Assembly (NCBI GenBank): GCA_028641055.1 | Contig: CM054058.1 | Coordinates: forward strand, 243,150,187 to 243,214,186 | Length of the DNA: 64,000 nucleotides | From: Alopecurus myosuroides | Taxonomy: Eukaryota; Streptophyta; Magnoliopsida; Poales; Poaceae | Direction of reading: 5' to 3' | In this document: piece by piece, positions 11,849 to 23,221 of the stretch | How positions within the stretch are numbered: position 1 is the stretch's first letter | Layout: every line of letters begins with the position of its first letter | Translations under genes and position numbers: made by a program | Notes under the pieces: model-generated | Databases searched by the model: none | What the model saw: only the letters and a program-made list of their open reading frames with translations | Told to the model about the DNA's origin: nothing

Positions 11849-14800
11849 TCAAACACATGCATGCAGATGCACAAATTTATATTCTACCCCCCGTGAGTTC
11901 CTAAACGCTGGGACATTATAGTCTCCCCTCCTTATTGAGAACTTCGTCCCGAAGTTGTAACAATAATACCTGAATAGCTCGGGGTAGTTCTGTCGTAGTT
12001 CCTCTTCTTTCTCCCAGGTAGCTTCACGTTCAGGATGATGTTTCCACTGTACCTTACAGTATTTGATTGCTCTGTTTCGGAGTCTCTTCCAATCTTCGGC
12101 TAGAATCTTTTCTGGTTCCTCCACATATGTGAGGTCTGATTCCAATTCTAACTCCTCTTGATTAACAGAATCTTCCGGCTCCTTCAAACACTTTCGGAGT
12201 TGGGATACGTGGAAAACATTGTGAACTTGTTTTAACCGATCCGGTAGCTGTAGGGTATAAGCTACATTCCTGTTCTGAGCTAGGATCTTGTAAGGTCCTA
12301 TATACCGCGGACTTAATTTTCCCTTAACACCGAACCTCATAAGCCCTTTCATTGGACTAACTCGGAGATATACCAAATCCCCGACTTCTGGTTCCCATGT
12401 TCTTCTCTTCTGATCTACATAACTCTTTTGACGACTTTGAGCTATTTTCAAACGATCTCTGATGATATCAACAACTCGTTGTTGATCTTTGATGTAATCT
12501 GGTTCAAATTCAGACTTGTCTCCGGTCTCGAACCAGCAAATAGGTGATCTACACTTTCGCCCATACAGTACTTCAAAGGGTGCTGCCTTAAGACTGCTTT
12601 GATAACTATTGTTGTATGAGAATTCTGCTAACGGTAAATGTTCATCCCATGATCCTCCAAAATCAAGGACACATGCCCGGAGCATATCTTCAAGAATCTG
12701 ATTAGTTCTTTCAGTTTGCCCTCCGGTCTGAGGATGATAAGCAGTACTGAAATCTAATTGGGAACCTAAAGCTTCCTGGAGTTTTCTCCAGAATACCGAA
12801 GTAAACACAGATCCTCGATCCGAAACTATTCTTTTTGGTACTCCATGTTTACTGACTATTTCTTTGACATATATATTTACCAGTTTTTCGGCATTATCCT
12901 TCTGGTTGACTGCTAAGAAATGAGCACTTTTGGTCAACCTGTCGACAATGACCCATATCATGTCCTTTTGGGTTTTAGTCATTGGTAACCCTGTAATGAA
13001 ATCCATACCAATTTCCTCCCACTTCCATTCAGGAATCTCCAAAGGTTGTAATGGTCCTGCCGGACTTTGATGTTCAGCCTTTACTCTTTGACATGTGTGA
13101 CATTCAGAAACATACTTGGCAATCTCTCTTTTCATGTTGTTCCACCAAAATATATCTCTGAGATCCATATACATCTTGGTGCTTCCAGGATGAATAGAGT
13201 ACGGCGTCTCATGTGCCTCCCGAAGTATCAATTTCTTAATCTCCGGAATGTCAGGTACACAAAGCCTTTTGTTGAACCATAAAGAACCATGTTCTCCTAA
13301 GTGGAATTCGGAAGGTCTTCCTTCCCCAATTCTCTGGATTTCTTCTTTTATGAATGGATCTTCGTCTTGCCGCCGAATTATTTCATTCTTGAGATCACTT
13401 GTTCTTTCTTCCATGACCTGCATGGTATACAAGCCTCCCAAAGATTGTACCTCTAGTACCTCAATCTCTGCTTGTTCAATTTCTCGTTGCAGCTCTTTTG
13501 GTAACTCATATTGAATTGGTTGACTGTCAGTACTCTTCCGACTTAAAGCATCAGCTACCACATTGGCTTTCCCTGGTGTATAATTGATAGTAAGATCGTA
13601 GTCTTTGATCAATTCTAACCATCTCCTTTGCCTCATATTTAACTCTTTCTGGGTGAAGAAATATTTGATACTCTTATGATCTGTATAAAGCTCACACTTT
13701 GAACCATAGAGAAATGACCTCCACCTCTTCAAAGCAAACACTACCGCTGCCAATTCTAAGTCATGTGTTGGGTAATTAACTTCATGTGGTTTGAGCTGTC
13801 TTGAACCATAAGCTATCACCTTGCGATCTTGCATGAGCACACATCCCAATCCATTCTTGGATGCATCACAATAAACCGTGTAATCTTTGCCCGGTTCTGG
13901 TACTGCTAAGATTGGAGCTGTTGTTAGTCGTTTCTTTAACTCTTGAAAACTGGCTTCACACTTATCTGACCATATGAAAGGAGTATTCTTCTTTAACAAA
14001 TTGGTCATTGGCCCAGCTATTTTAGAGAATCCTTCAATGAATCTTCTGTAATACCCGGCCATTCCAAGGAATCCGCGAACTTCCTTCACAGTGGTTGGTG
14101 CCTTCCAATCTAAAACTGACTGTACTTTGTCAGGATTTACTGCAATACCCTCTTTGCTGATAACATGTCCATGAAATTCCACTTGGTCTAACCAGAACTC
14201 ACACTTGCTGAATTTTGCATAGAGTTGATGTTCCCTCAAAACTTGTAGCGCTATTCTTAAATGCTTGGCATGATCTTCTTTGTTCTTTGAATATATCAAG
14301 ATATCATCGATGAACACAATCACGAACTTATCCAAGTATGGCATGAAGATCTTGTTCATCAAATTCATGAAAATAGCGGGTGCATTGGTCAGTCCAAAAG
14401 GAACAACCAAATATTCATGATGTCCGTACCTTGAAACGAAAGCTGTTTTGGGTACATCTTCTGGTTTAATCTTGATCTGATGATACCCTGATCTGAGATC
14501 AATTTTGGAGAACACTCCAGCTCCGTAGACTTGGTCAAATAGATCTTGTATCCTTGGTAATGGATACTTGTTCTTGATAGTGACATTATTCAGGTTTCTA
14601 AAATCACCACACATTCTTCTGCCTCCATCTCTCTTGTCCACGAATATCACGGGTGATCCCCATGGTGAAACACTTTCTCTGATGAATCCCTTACTTTCAA
14701 GTTCATCTAACTGTTCTTTAAGTTCTTTTAACTCCTTAGGACCCATCTTGTATGGTGCCTGAGCAATGGGTGATGTACCTGGTATCAAGTCAATGGTAAA

Positions 14801-15007
14801 CTCTATCTCCCTGTCTGGTGGCATTCCCGGCAATTCTGCTGGAAAAACATCTGGAAATTCCTTGACTACTGGTATATCTTCTAATTTAGCTTCATTGAGT
14901 GAGTTGAGTTGAAGCTCTGCCTCTACATGAGTATGTTTATCTGCTTGGTAAGTAACTCTTCCTCCTCCAGGTCTCCTAAGAGAAACTGTCTTCTCCTCAC
15001 AATCAAT
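11849..15007 (-). CDS. pol: Chromovirus pol: RT, RNase H, integrase, chromodomain-like tail
   Basis: This is the replication polyprotein that copies element RNA and integrates the DNA. The frame is open from just after the UAG at 15008-15010 to a stop at 11849. Numbered from residue 1 at 14833: RT core with [13 protein letters not shown] (about 108-120), VPFGLTNAP (144-152) and the catalytic FIDD (174-177); RNase H with [12 protein letters not shown] and NVVADALSR; integrase zinc finger [10 protein letters not shown]...CHTCQ and core residues in [16 protein letters not shown] and ERTNQILED. The C-terminus ends with [14 protein letters not shown]...[16 protein letters not shown], a chromodomain-like tail. 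The last 24 codons run inside the 3' LTR. It is in the same frame as gag, so gag-pol would be one polyprotein but for the single UAG. No other break is visible. Confidence 0.93.
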   Translation of the reverse strand: MDCEEKTVSLRRPGGGRVTYQADKHTHVEAELQLNSLNEAKLEDIPVVKEFPDVFPAELPGMPPDREIEFTIDLIPGTSPIAQAPYKMGPKELKELKEQLDELESKGFIRESVSPWGSPVIFVDKRDGGRRMCGDFRNLNNVTIKNKYPLPRIQDLFDQVYGAGVFSKIDLRSGYHQIKIKPEDVPKTAFVSRYGHHEYLVVPFGLTNAPAIFMNLMNKIFMPYLDKFVIVFIDDILIYSKNKEDHAKHLRIALQVLREHQLYAKFSKCEFWLDQVEFHGHVISKEGIAVNPDKVQSVLDWKAPTTVKEVRGFLGMAGYYRRFIEGFSKIAGPMTNLLKKNTPFIWSDKCEASFQELKKRLTTAPILAVPEPGKDYTVYCDASKNGLGCVLMQDRKVIAYGSRQLKPHEVNYPTHDLELAAVVFALKRWRSFLYGSKCELYTDHKSIKYFFTQKELNMRQRRWLELIKDYDLTINYTPGKANVVADALSRKSTDSQPIQYELPKELQREIEQAEIEVLEVQSLGGLYTMQVMEERTSDLKNEIIRRQDEDPFIKEEIQRIGEGRPSEFHLGEHGSLWFNKRLCVPDIPEIKKLILREAHETPYSIHPGSTKMYMDLRDIFWWNNMKREIAKYVSECHTCQRVKAEHQSPAGPLQPLEIPEWKWEEIGMDFITGLPMTKTQKDMIWVIVDRLTKSAHFLAVNQKDNAEKLVNIYVKEIVSKHGVPKRIVSDRGSVFTSVFWRKLQEALGSQLDFSTAYHPQTGGQTERTNQILEDMLRACVLDFGGSWDEHLPLAEFSYNNSYQSSLKAAPFEVLYGRKCRSPICWFETGDKSEFEPDYIKDQQRVVDIIRDRLKIAQSRQKSYVDQKRRTWEPEVGDLVYLRVSPMKGLMRFGVKGKLSPRYIGPYKILAQNRNVAYTLQLPDRLKQVHNVFHVSQLRKCLKEPEDSVNQEELELESDLTYVEEPEKILAEDWKRLRNRAIKYCKVQWKHHPEREATWEKEEELRQNYPELFRYYCYNFGTKFSIRRGDYNVPAFRNSRGVEYKFVHLHACV
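11921..11936 (-). other. Polypurine tract of the young chromovirus
   Basis: Plus GTCTCCCCTCCTTATT reads AATAAGGAGGGGAGAC on the minus strand, directly next to the 3' LTR. It would prime plus-strand DNA synthesis and lies within the pol coding frame. Confidence 0.85.
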
Positions 15008-16477
15008 CTAAGCTCCGTTCTCCGTCATCCAGTCCATTCCAAGAACAGCATCAATGTTCTTCAAAGGAATAACAAACAGATCCGCGTAGTATGTGCAACC
15101 ACAGATCATGATGACTTGATCTGGCCTAGCACGCGTAACTAAGAGCGTACCTCCCGCCGTCATAACGGTAAGAGGACATTCTAAACGTGAACACCTTACC
15201 CCATACTTATCCACAAAATAACTAGAGATGAATGATGTGGTGGCACCGGTATCAAATAAAACTTTGCCAAATTGGGTAAGAAGACTGAGCGTACCTAGTA
15301 CGGCGGTATTTGAGTTGTCAGCCTCCTCCAGAGATGTGCAATTCAGTTTTCCGAAGGGTCTCGCTCTTTTGCCATTATTGTTCTTCCCGCTGCTGCCACT
15401 TCCGGTAGAGAATCCGCTGGCTCCTCCAGGCTTTGCTCCGCCCTTGTTGAACCCTCCTTTAGTTGCCTGGTTAGGGCAATCTGGCTTAATGTGTCCCTCC
15501 TTTCCACACCCAAAGCATACAACTCTAGGTTGTTTACACTCATTCTTGAAATGTCCCGGAAGTCCACAGTTATGGCAGATAACCTTATTCCTCGGGTTGA
15601 ATGGTCCACGATTATTCGGGGCTCCTCCCGACTTTATTCTTGGCTTGAAGCTCAAGTTTGTAGTTGGTCTACTGGGTGGAAACTTTTTGGGTTCGAACTT
15701 GGCCTTCTTTTGTCGGTTTAACTGAACCAACTTGTAGTCATTCTCCCAGGTGACTGCAGAGTTCATCAGCTCTTGGAAGTTAGCTGGTTTGGAAGTCCTT
15801 AATTGCATGGCTGCATAAGGATCCATCCCTCTCAAGAATCTCTTGATTCTCTTTTTATCAGTATCCACTTCATCAGCAGCATAACGAGACAGTCTGCTGA
15901 ATTCATTGACGTACCATATCATCTGGTGCGTCCCCTGCTGAAGATCCTCAAATTGCCTCCTCATAATTTCCATGACGCTGTCAGGGACATGATATTCCCT
16001 GAACTTCTCCTTAAACTCATTCCATGTAAATTCCCTTCCTGGTGGCTTCATAATGATTTGATTATCCCACCATGCTGCTGCGGGACCATTTAGAAGGTGT
16101 GTAGCGAAGCGCACCTTCTCTTCATCACTGGCCTTAATAGCCTTCAGATTCCTTTCTGTGTCAACCAACCAGTCTTCAGCTTCCATGGGGTCCTTGGCCG
16201 TAGCAAACGGTGCTGGTTTGGTCTTAAGGAAATCTGACAGTGTGAGGCTTCTAGGTTCCGCTGCTCGCCCAGGTCCCACCTGGTTAAGCATTTCCTGCAT
16301 GAACTTGTTTTGGTTCTCCTGTACAAATCGCATGTACTCCATGAAGTTTTGCTCTGCCAGTGGCCTGAGTGGTGGTGGTGGTGGCACCTCGGCTCTTGCA
16401 GCATCCTCATCAGCTTTAGCCTTGTTCTCTCTCTCCTGACGCTGAGCGTCAGCCACACTGGCCTCGCCACTCTCCAT
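15008..16477 (-). CDS. gag-pro: Chromovirus gag with aspartic protease, ends at UAG
   Basis: It starts at the ATG at 16477 and gives 489 residues. The N-terminus is acidic and charged (1-40). A retrotransposon gag domain follows (about 85-250, with ATHLLNGPAAAWWDNQ and REYHVPDSVMEIMRRQFEDL). Two CCHC zinc knuckles (301-314 and 321-334) sit in a basic linker, and a retropepsin domain has LFDTGATTSFIS with catalytic DTG at 409-411, ending VLGMDWMTENGA. The UAG at 15008-15010 falls in the protease-RT linker, and the same frame continues with [12 protein letters not shown] into pol. The stop may be a point mutation in a young copy or a leaky stop; the sequence alone does not decide. Confidence 0.93.
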   Translation of the reverse strand: MESGEASVADAQRQERENKAKADEDAARAEVPPPPPLRPLAEQNFMEYMRFVQENQNKFMQEMLNQVGPGRAAEPRSLTLSDFLKTKPAPFATAKDPMEAEDWLVDTERNLKAIKASDEEKVRFATHLLNGPAAAWWDNQIIMKPPGREFTWNEFKEKFREYHVPDSVMEIMRRQFEDLQQGTHQMIWYVNEFSRLSRYAADEVDTDKKRIKRFLRGMDPYAAMQLRTSKPANFQELMNSAVTWENDYKLVQLNRQKKAKFEPKKFPPSRPTTNLSFKPRIKSGGAPNNRGPFNPRNKVICHNCGLPGHFKNECKQPRVVCFGCGKEGHIKPDCPNQATKGGFNKGGAKPGGASGFSTGSGSSGKNNNGKRARPFGKLNCTSLEEADNSNTAVLGTLSLLTQFGKVLFDTGATTSFISSYFVDKYGVRCSRLECPLTVMTAGGTLLVTRARPDQVIMICGCTYYADLFVIPLKNIDAVLGMDWMTENGA

Positions 16478-16972
16478 AACCCCTTAGTCCTGCAATGTGA
16501 AGCGGAAAAACTCATAATTACATCATGCTCATGCTTTCTGAGCCTCACTTCACACGCAACACTAATCACACAAGAGAAACAAAATCCAAATCCAGATACA
16601 AACAACATACTACACATATTATACATGTACTTATAAGTTGATACAAACCTTCACCGTAGTGAATACTTAATGTACAACCGTAGAAAACACCACTGGGTCA
16701 CTTAAACATTCCGACCCTTATTTAAGTACACGGCTCGAAACTTCCAACTACTACGTAATTCGAGCCCTAACATCCTCTTCTTGAACGCCCTTGCACTATT
16801 CTGAGTACATACCAGGAGTCCACCCTGTGTAACGTGGAGTCCTGCGCACCGTCTCAGGATAGAACGGCCTCCCAGATGGCACATAGTCTGTGTCAGAAGT
16901 ATCCATGGACTGGGTATCACTCAAAGAGAGCCAATCCATGTCCAGATAATCATCCGAGTAAGACACAAACTC
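16478..16972 (-). other. Spacer between extra ORF and gag with a candidate intron
   Basis: No coding domain is seen. On the minus strand a donor-like AAG/GTTTGT (intron from 16648) and an acceptor-like TTCACATTGCAG/GAC (intron to 16490) would define a 159-base intron ending 13 bases before the gag ATG. This is inference from splice-site consensus only. Confidence 0.4.
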
Positions 16973-18004
16973 TTATGTACTAGTGTACTGCGAGGCTTCA
17001 CCTTCAGCAAAACAGGTGGTACTTGTGCAGTGGCTGTGATCAAACGGTTCCTCCTGCATCGACTGGACTTCATCCGGCTCCTCCTCGTCAGATGAGATAT
17101 TTATGGCGACTATCTCTGCCTCCTCGGCTGCCACAATCTCCACACTATCATGCTCCTCATCCTCTGACATGTTGTCAGATGGAATTGGATGCTGGCTAGT
17201 ACCAGGATACCAGTCATACCTCCAACCATCAGAGTTCTCCATGAAGGAATCTGATTCTGGGACCCCACCAAAAGTATTTGGTTTTGTGTTTCCGGGTGTA
17301 TCCGATATATCAAACGGATCATAAGGTTCTGGCTCACTATGTGGTATGACAGGGTAGTGAATGGGTTCAGGTGTGGTAGAATACCTGGACTGCCGATCAT
17401 AATGGGATTTCCTAGCTGCCTCAGGTCCTGGGGCATAATAAGGTTCACTACTCTCCTGAGCCTTCTGCTTCCCCTTTTGATCATGGCTAGACGGTTTGGT
17501 TAAGTCCTTCAACATCCCATCCTTGTCATCCACGATGACCTGATGTGTCTTATAGAAGGATCCCACCAATTTCCTGTAACGATCTAACAAACTTGTGGCT
17601 AGCTTAGGCTTGGTTTTAATTAACACAGAATGGTCAAGTGCCAACTCTGTGCTTAAGTGGTCGTGCGGTATAGCTGTGAGACTAGTGCCTGATAACTGAT
17701 TAGCCTTAAACTCTCGGATGGTGGCTAAGGCTTGCACTAAAGCCTGTTGGTAAGCTGCCATCTGATTTCTACCTTCACCACTAGGTGTGGTCACGTGTGG
17801 GGTTAACTCTCTAGGTATTAAAATTAATACCCTATACTTCAAGACTACTTCCCCATCTTTAAACGTATAAGTGTTGACTTTAATGTTGGTGTCGCATCCG
17901 AACGCTCGAAGCAAGGCTCGCAGTTGCTCGGTCAACTCCCCATTGTATTGGTCCAGCCTCTCATGCTTTACCCACTCCGTTCTTCCGGAACTTCCGCCGT
18001 TCAT
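16973..18004 (-). CDS. Extra ORF upstream of gag, 343 residues, function unknown
   Basis: The ORF opens at ATG 18004 (MNGGSSGRTEWVKHERL), about 190 bases inside the primer site, and closes with TAA at 16973. That makes it the first ORF of the genomic RNA and puts it in the same frame as gag. The first 120 residues look globular: RALLRAFGCDTNIKVN, a strand-rich VVLKYRVLILIP, then a helix RNQMAAYQQALVQALATIREF. The middle is polar (KGKQKAQESS). The C-terminal third is very acidic (SEDEEHDSVEIVAAEEAEIVAINISSDEEEPDEV). No zinc knuckle, protease or membrane segment is visible. Pre-gag ORFs are known in some plant gypsy lineages such as Ogre. I do not recognise this one. It has no internal stop, as expected of a young element. 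Confidence 0.75.
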   Translation of the reverse strand: MNGGSSGRTEWVKHERLDQYNGELTEQLRALLRAFGCDTNIKVNTYTFKDGEVVLKYRVLILIPRELTPHVTTPSGEGRNQMAAYQQALVQALATIREFKANQLSGTSLTAIPHDHLSTELALDHSVLIKTKPKLATSLLDRYRKLVGSFYKTHQVIVDDKDGMLKDLTKPSSHDQKGKQKAQESSEPYYAPGPEAARKSHYDRQSRYSTTPEPIHYPVIPHSEPEPYDPFDISDTPGNTKPNTFGGVPESDSFMENSDGWRYDWYPGTSQHPIPSDNMSEDEEHDSVEIVAAEEAEIVAINISSDEEEPDEVQSMQEEPFDHSHCTSTTCFAEGEASQYTST

Positions 18005-18192
18005 GATCACTGATCACAAGTAACATAAATATTATGATTAGATCCTCATAAAGATTCAACATACTGGAAATATAACCAGAGTATTCTCAAGTGAATACCT
18101 ATCATACTTCCAGTGAATTCTTTATTGGTACGTTCTAAAACCCGACAGGGTATATCCCTTTACTAGGTTTCCAACCTAAGGTCAAAGCAATT

Positions 18193-18204
18193 GCTCTGAT
18201 ACCA
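18193..18204 (-). other. Primer-binding site, Met tRNA type (chromovirus)
   Basis: Plus GCTCTGATACCA reads TGGTATCAGAGC on the minus strand, two bases inside the 5' LTR. This fixes the element as minus-oriented. Confidence 0.93.
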
Positions 18205-18206
18205 GC

Positions 18207-21200
18207 TGTGGTGACCCGGCATACCACTGCATGTTGTAGTACGCTAGTCGTTGATATAACACTCACAGAACACCGTTCCGCAAATATTACATCCCTCAGG
18301 GTGGTACAGCGGAAACATTGCGGGTCTGATTGACATACACCAAATATATTACAAACATAGAGTACTGACAACAGAATGAGCTCACATGGAGGTCATCCAT
18401 TTATTGAAGTTAGAACGCTCACTGAAAAGTAAACAGTTGATAACACGGGAACTCAACATCCAATAAGAGAGTCTATGGCTGCTCGATTCAACCGTGAATA
18501 AGTAGTTTTCTAGACTAGGCTAAACCTAGTCAGACTCATCCCCATTGGGGTCTGCTCCGTACTGGATGAGATAGTCAACTCCTTCCACTCCACCGGAGAG
18601 GTCCGGTTCTTCGTAGAAGATATCCTCCTGGCCTCCAAGGATGTTGAACGATGCTTCTTCTAGGTTCTCATAACCTAAGCAGGGGGTCAAACGGGATTGA
18701 ATGAGTAACGAGCGTTACTCAGCAAGTTCTTGTAAGTACAGAAGTAATGGATGCACTAACTACGGTCCTGGACTCTAAAGAGTCTAGACAGATGCAAGTT
18801 TTGTCAAATCTTTCTTCAAGAGATTTCTTTTAATAATGAAAACTATGCCCGCCATTCTTCACAGGATTAGAACTTTCATGGAGTTGCCTTTCCTGCGGCG
18901 TTCGCAGCTCCTTCCCGGAACAAGGGGTAACATGCCACATCCTTTTACACTCTGCAGAGGTGCGTTACTTTACCCATGGACGACCAAGACCATGTTGCAC
19001 AACCAGGCGCGCAATCCTGTCCACTCCCACGTAGGTGTGGGGCCCGGTTGTTGGTCTAAGCCAAACCGTGCTTCTCCGCACAACGCATGCCCACCCATTT
19101 CTGCCAGCAGGTTGAACGCCTGATTCCACCCCTCACGATGGATATCTACGCGCCCCTGGCAGACCATCATAGACCCGCAGAGCCCGTGGGAATTAAGGGA
19201 TCCCACCCATGTGCATGTAGTCCCGCACTACCTACGCGAGAGTACAGCGTACGTCTCTGGCAGCCCGTTGACATGCGAACGAGAAAAGTATCACGGCTGA
19301 CTTACTCCCCCCATAGAAGATCCATGGTCAACGCGAATTTACGGCGCAAGAATCCTGACGGCATTTGTGATTAATTCCTAGGTAATACTTTCCCATGCAG
19401 ATGGAACCTTCCTTTGACCTATTCATCTTACCATGGTTCCATCCGCCCACCAAACAGAACACTACCACTCGGGTAGTCATTCAATTAGTCATCTTATTAT
19501 AAAAATAGGATCATGCATTCTTTTTGGAGTAGGTGGTAATACGATAGGGTTTTAAAAATAGTTGTTATGACATAATTCAATGGACATGAGCAAGTGATGA
19601 ACTTGCCTGGATATGGATAAGTAATGAAGTCTGAAGCTTGAGGTGGATCCTGACTTCCTTGTTCTACAAAATTCCATCATTGTCCGGTAAAGACAATGTT
19701 TAAAGAAGCAATTGATGCTATTATGCATAACGATGAGATGTATGCAATTTTGGAAAGACTATATTAATTCTTTAATTCAAATTGTTTTGCTTAATCACCC
19801 AACTCTTTATAATTAATGCTTCTTGTTAAAACTCATATATTCTTATTACTTTAATTTTTAACTGGTTGGTTACTTATTGTTTTCCTCGGAAACAGGAGTA
19901 ATAACATATTTTTTAAAATTACTAGCTAATGAAATTTAAATGGATATGACCATTAGTTGAATTATTTATTCTAACAATTGTTAGAATATATTGATTGTTC
20001 TCAAATAATCAACTAGTAATGCTCTACTTGTTTTGGTGTTTAAATAAAATTTGTACTAATTTAATTAGTACTCTAAATTTGAAATTTATATATGTTTATA
20101 TTTTATTTTATTTTATTTCTAATTTTTTTCATCAAAATTTAGTCAAATTACCTGTCTGCCCCTAGGGCTGACAGGTGGTCCCCGGGTTAGGGTTGGACCT
20201 AACCCTTGGTCTGGTCGGGCTGGACCAGACCAGCCCCCATACGCACCCGCCCGTGCCTTATCCCCACCTTCACCGCGTGAGGCGACGCGGAAGGCGACGC
20301 AGAAGGCGACGCGATCCATCGCCTCCGGCGATTCCTCCGGCCTCCACCGTATGCCACCGCCGCCGTGACCTTGCGCCTCCCTAACTCCTCCCTGCTCGCT
20401 CCCACTTTTTCCTCTTCGATCTGCTCCTCTCCCCGTGAGGCTCCCGTGGGGATCTCTGAACCCTAACCCTAGGGTTAGGTTTCTGGGTGCTTCTCCACCT
20501 CTTCGGTGACCATGGCTCCACGTCGTGGTTGCTGGAGTTGATGCGTTGCTGCTGTGCTTCTGTGGCTACGTCTCCGGGAACGCCGCCGCCGGGACGGCCT
20601 ACGGGCAACCGCGGCTCCGCCGCCGTGCTTCGCTCTCCAACCGGATGTGGTCACCACGATGGTGACCACCTGTAAGTGGCTCCCTCTCTCACTGCCCTCT
20701 ACTCTTCTTCTCTCTCTCACGGATTCCTTCTTTCTCCTTGCTCTGGAGTCAGCCATCGAGCTGATTCGTGCTGTGCCTCCCTGTGATGCTTCCTGTTCCC
20801 TAGTGTTCGATTGATAGCATGGGATGGTTTCCAAATGCTTACTGGATATGTGCTGCATGAATTACTTGCTAGGCTCTGTGTTGGATGGGAATTTTATTGT
20901 GCCCTAAATTATTCCTCTGATGATTTGTGCTGTGGGATGATTGTGGTGGTGAATCTGTTGCTGGTAGTGGTAAATTACCTTGAAATTGCTTCCAATTCAG
21001 CTTATGTGTACTGGTACCATTAAGATTGGCTCCAATTGATGGATTCCTGATACTGGTTGTTGGTTAACATTTCTTAATGCTAAGTATGAAATTTCTAGTG
21101 TGCTGTGGATGTGCTAGATACTTGAGAGGTGTTACTCTGAATTTTCTTCAGAGAATATGCCCTCAATGTTGGTATCTGTTTATGGTTTTACTTTCATGCT

Positions 21201-22773
21201 TCCATTGGTTCTGGGGTATCAGATCCTTGGATCTGGTGCCCAGCAACCATGTGTGAGTGTGTGTGTGACACAACTAGTGCTTCTAGTTATTACTCTGTCC
21301 CACATCCAGTGCTATACACCTCTCTGTCTTAACTATTGGTATCAACTGATAAGAACAGACACTATTTATGATTTCTTTTCCTTCTTTGATCCTCATGAAT
21401 TAAGAACAGATACTTTCACTTAATTCTTTTGCCCCAAGCCAGTGATGCATAGCATGAGGCCTTATTAAGCTAGGAACAGATACTTTGCTTGATAAATAAT
21501 GCCCAGTGATGAGCTTAGCATAGCACTACTATGCCAATCTGAGGGTTCTAGCACCCCAACCTATCCTATGTGCAACTTAGCCAAGAATTTGGCTTAGATG
21601 GTACTCAGGAATTCACCTTGGTTATAGATCAAGTGGTTGGTGGATTTTGGTGCTTGTGGAATGCTTGATTTCCTCCTTGTGCTCCCTGGTACCTTGGCCT
21701 TGTTTGCTTGCTTGCAAGATTGTAAACACTTGCTCCAGTAACTATTGGCTTGCTTGATTGAATGTTATCCTTTCCTGGTGTTTTGTGCTTGAGCAGGAAC
21801 TATGAGGTGTGACCTCATCCCCTACGGTTGATGGAGGTTTTATACTCCAGGTTTGGTTTCGACAACACCAAAGTTGTGGTGTGAGTGTGCTGTGTGCTTA
21901 TAAGTGACTAAGCTGCTTGCTGCTTCATGAGCAAGCAACGTACTGCCACCTAGTGTGGGGATATTTTCCCGTACCTGGTTGGTCTCATCCCTTGCCGCAC
22001 TGGTTACTCACTGCCCTTATCCTTGCCTGGTGATTTAAATTTGATGTTGCCAGTTGTATTTCCAGGAACATGCCTATGATGCTGGTCTGAGGCAAATCTA
22101 AAGAACAGATACTACCTTATTTTCTTTAAACCCTATGATGACCCATCAATGCATCTCACTGACATTCTGAGGGTACTAACCCCCCTAACACTTTGTATTT
22201 TTTGTTTATTGTTTTTGTTTTGCAGGTTTGAAGAATTTGGAGTCAATGATCTAGTTCTAGGTTTAATTTTTGTATTAGCTAAATTGCAAAGCTATTGTAA
22301 TTTTTATTTCTCTTTATCCTTTGTAACAAACTTTGTAATCTTTATTTTATTATCAATAAAGCATATATGTTTCCTTTTATTATTCTTGTTGATATTTTAG
22401 GAGTATTTCCTATTTAATATAGTAATTGAAATCAAATGATTTAAACTTAGGATATAAACTCATCCATTCAATTTGATTTAAATTTAATAAAAATTCAAAC
22501 TCAAAATCAAATTGTTCTAAATTCAAATAATTCAAAACATTCAAATAATTTAAACACTAATGTTTCAAATTCAAATAATACCCAGAGGTCATGTCAAAAT
22601 TCCTCCTACTAACAGTAACAACTTCTATCAAGGCATCAGTTACTGCGTAGAACCTTATTCCCTCCGGGGTTTTATCTTTGCGAAAAAATTATTCAGGTTT
22701 TTCAAACACATGCATGCAGATGCACAAATTTATATTCTACCCCCCGTGAGTTCCTAAACGCTGGGACATTACA
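18207..22773 (-). repeat. 5' LTR of the young chromovirus
   Basis: On the minus strand it begins TGTAATGTCCC at 22773 and ends GGTCACCACA at 18207. It is 4567 bases long and nearly identical to 7353-11920, differing by about 18 substitutions and a 1-base indel as read by eye. It should hold the promoter, probably near the GC-rich core at 20160-20820. Confidence 0.92.
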
Positions 22774-22778
22774 AGGGC
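22774..22778 (+). repeat. Target site duplication AGGGC (right)
   Basis: It matches 7348-7352 exactly and is followed by the resumed copia frame. Confidence 0.9.
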
Positions 22779-23221
22779 TATGCTTCCGGTGGTGCAAAAT
22801 GGATACTTGATAGTGGGTGTACAAGTCATATGACTGGAAGCAAAGAAATTATGACGGAGTTGAAACCAAATTTAAAACAAGCAACTGTCACTTATGAAGA
22901 TAAGGCCAAGCCTGAGGTAACGAGGTTTGGCAAGGTGGTTGTTGCTCCTAATATCACCCTTGAAAATGCCATGCTTGTCGAATCCCTTGTTTCAATTTGA
23001 TTTCAGTTCGTGTTTTAAGGAAGATGGGTTTTTCCGTCATCTTTGATCATGACAAGGTGATCATCATGTTGATCAAGTCTCTCGATGTTGCTTGCATTGG
23101 GCATGTCGAAAATGACTTGTATGTGGTGGATATTTCGGAGTCCACCAACTCTCAAACGACGTGTCTCTTCGGTAAGGCCGACGTGGTGGGGTGTGGTTGT
23201 GGCATCGCCGCTTATCCCATG
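22776..23221 (+). pseudogene. pol: Copia protease and start of integrase, decayed
   Basis: The copia element resumes here. The frame AKWILDSGCTSHMTGSKE has the D-S-G catalytic triplet and the CTSHMT sequence typical of copia aspartic proteases, starting near 22800. The reading then shifts: 22997-23224 continues with VRVLRKMGFSVIFDHDKVIIM, the usual protease-integrase linker, after stop codons near 22998. It ends inside the region encoding the integrase zinc finger, where the Tat-like element inserted at 23222. Frameshifts and stops make it nonfunctional. Confidence 0.8.
23217..23221 (+). repeat. Target site duplication CCATG (left)
   Basis: CCATG precedes the LTR at 23222 and recurs at 42976-42980 after the partner LTR. 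Confidence 0.88.

Larger units (their letters stand above)
7353..11920 (-). repeat. 3' LTR of the young chromovirus
   Basis: On the minus strand it starts at 11920 and ends GGTCACCACA at 7353. The terminal dinucleotide at 11919-11920 (plus TA) is mutated relative to the CA of the partner LTR at 22773. It carries a GC-rich core at about 9300-9960 with telomere-like AACCCTAACCCTAGGGTTAGG, two short hairpins, and a 22-base palindrome. ORFs inside it recur exactly in the partner LTR and are not genes. Confidence 0.92.
7353..22773 (-). mobile_element. Young, nearly complete minus-strand gypsy chromovirus (15.4 kb)
   Basis: Two LTRs of 4568 and 4567 bases flank, in minus-strand order, a Met-type primer site, an extra ORF, gag-protease, RT-RNase H-integrase-chromodomain-like tail, and a polypurine tract. 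The exact AGGGC duplication brackets it. I counted about 18 substitutions between the LTRs by eye (about 0.4%), so insertion was recent, on the order of 0.15 million years at 1.3e-8 changes per site per year. The long LTRs, the fused pol order and the C-terminal tail suit the Tekay/Del branch of chromoviruses. Only one stop codon interrupts gag-pol. It inserted between gag and protease of the copia element. Confidence 0.92.
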
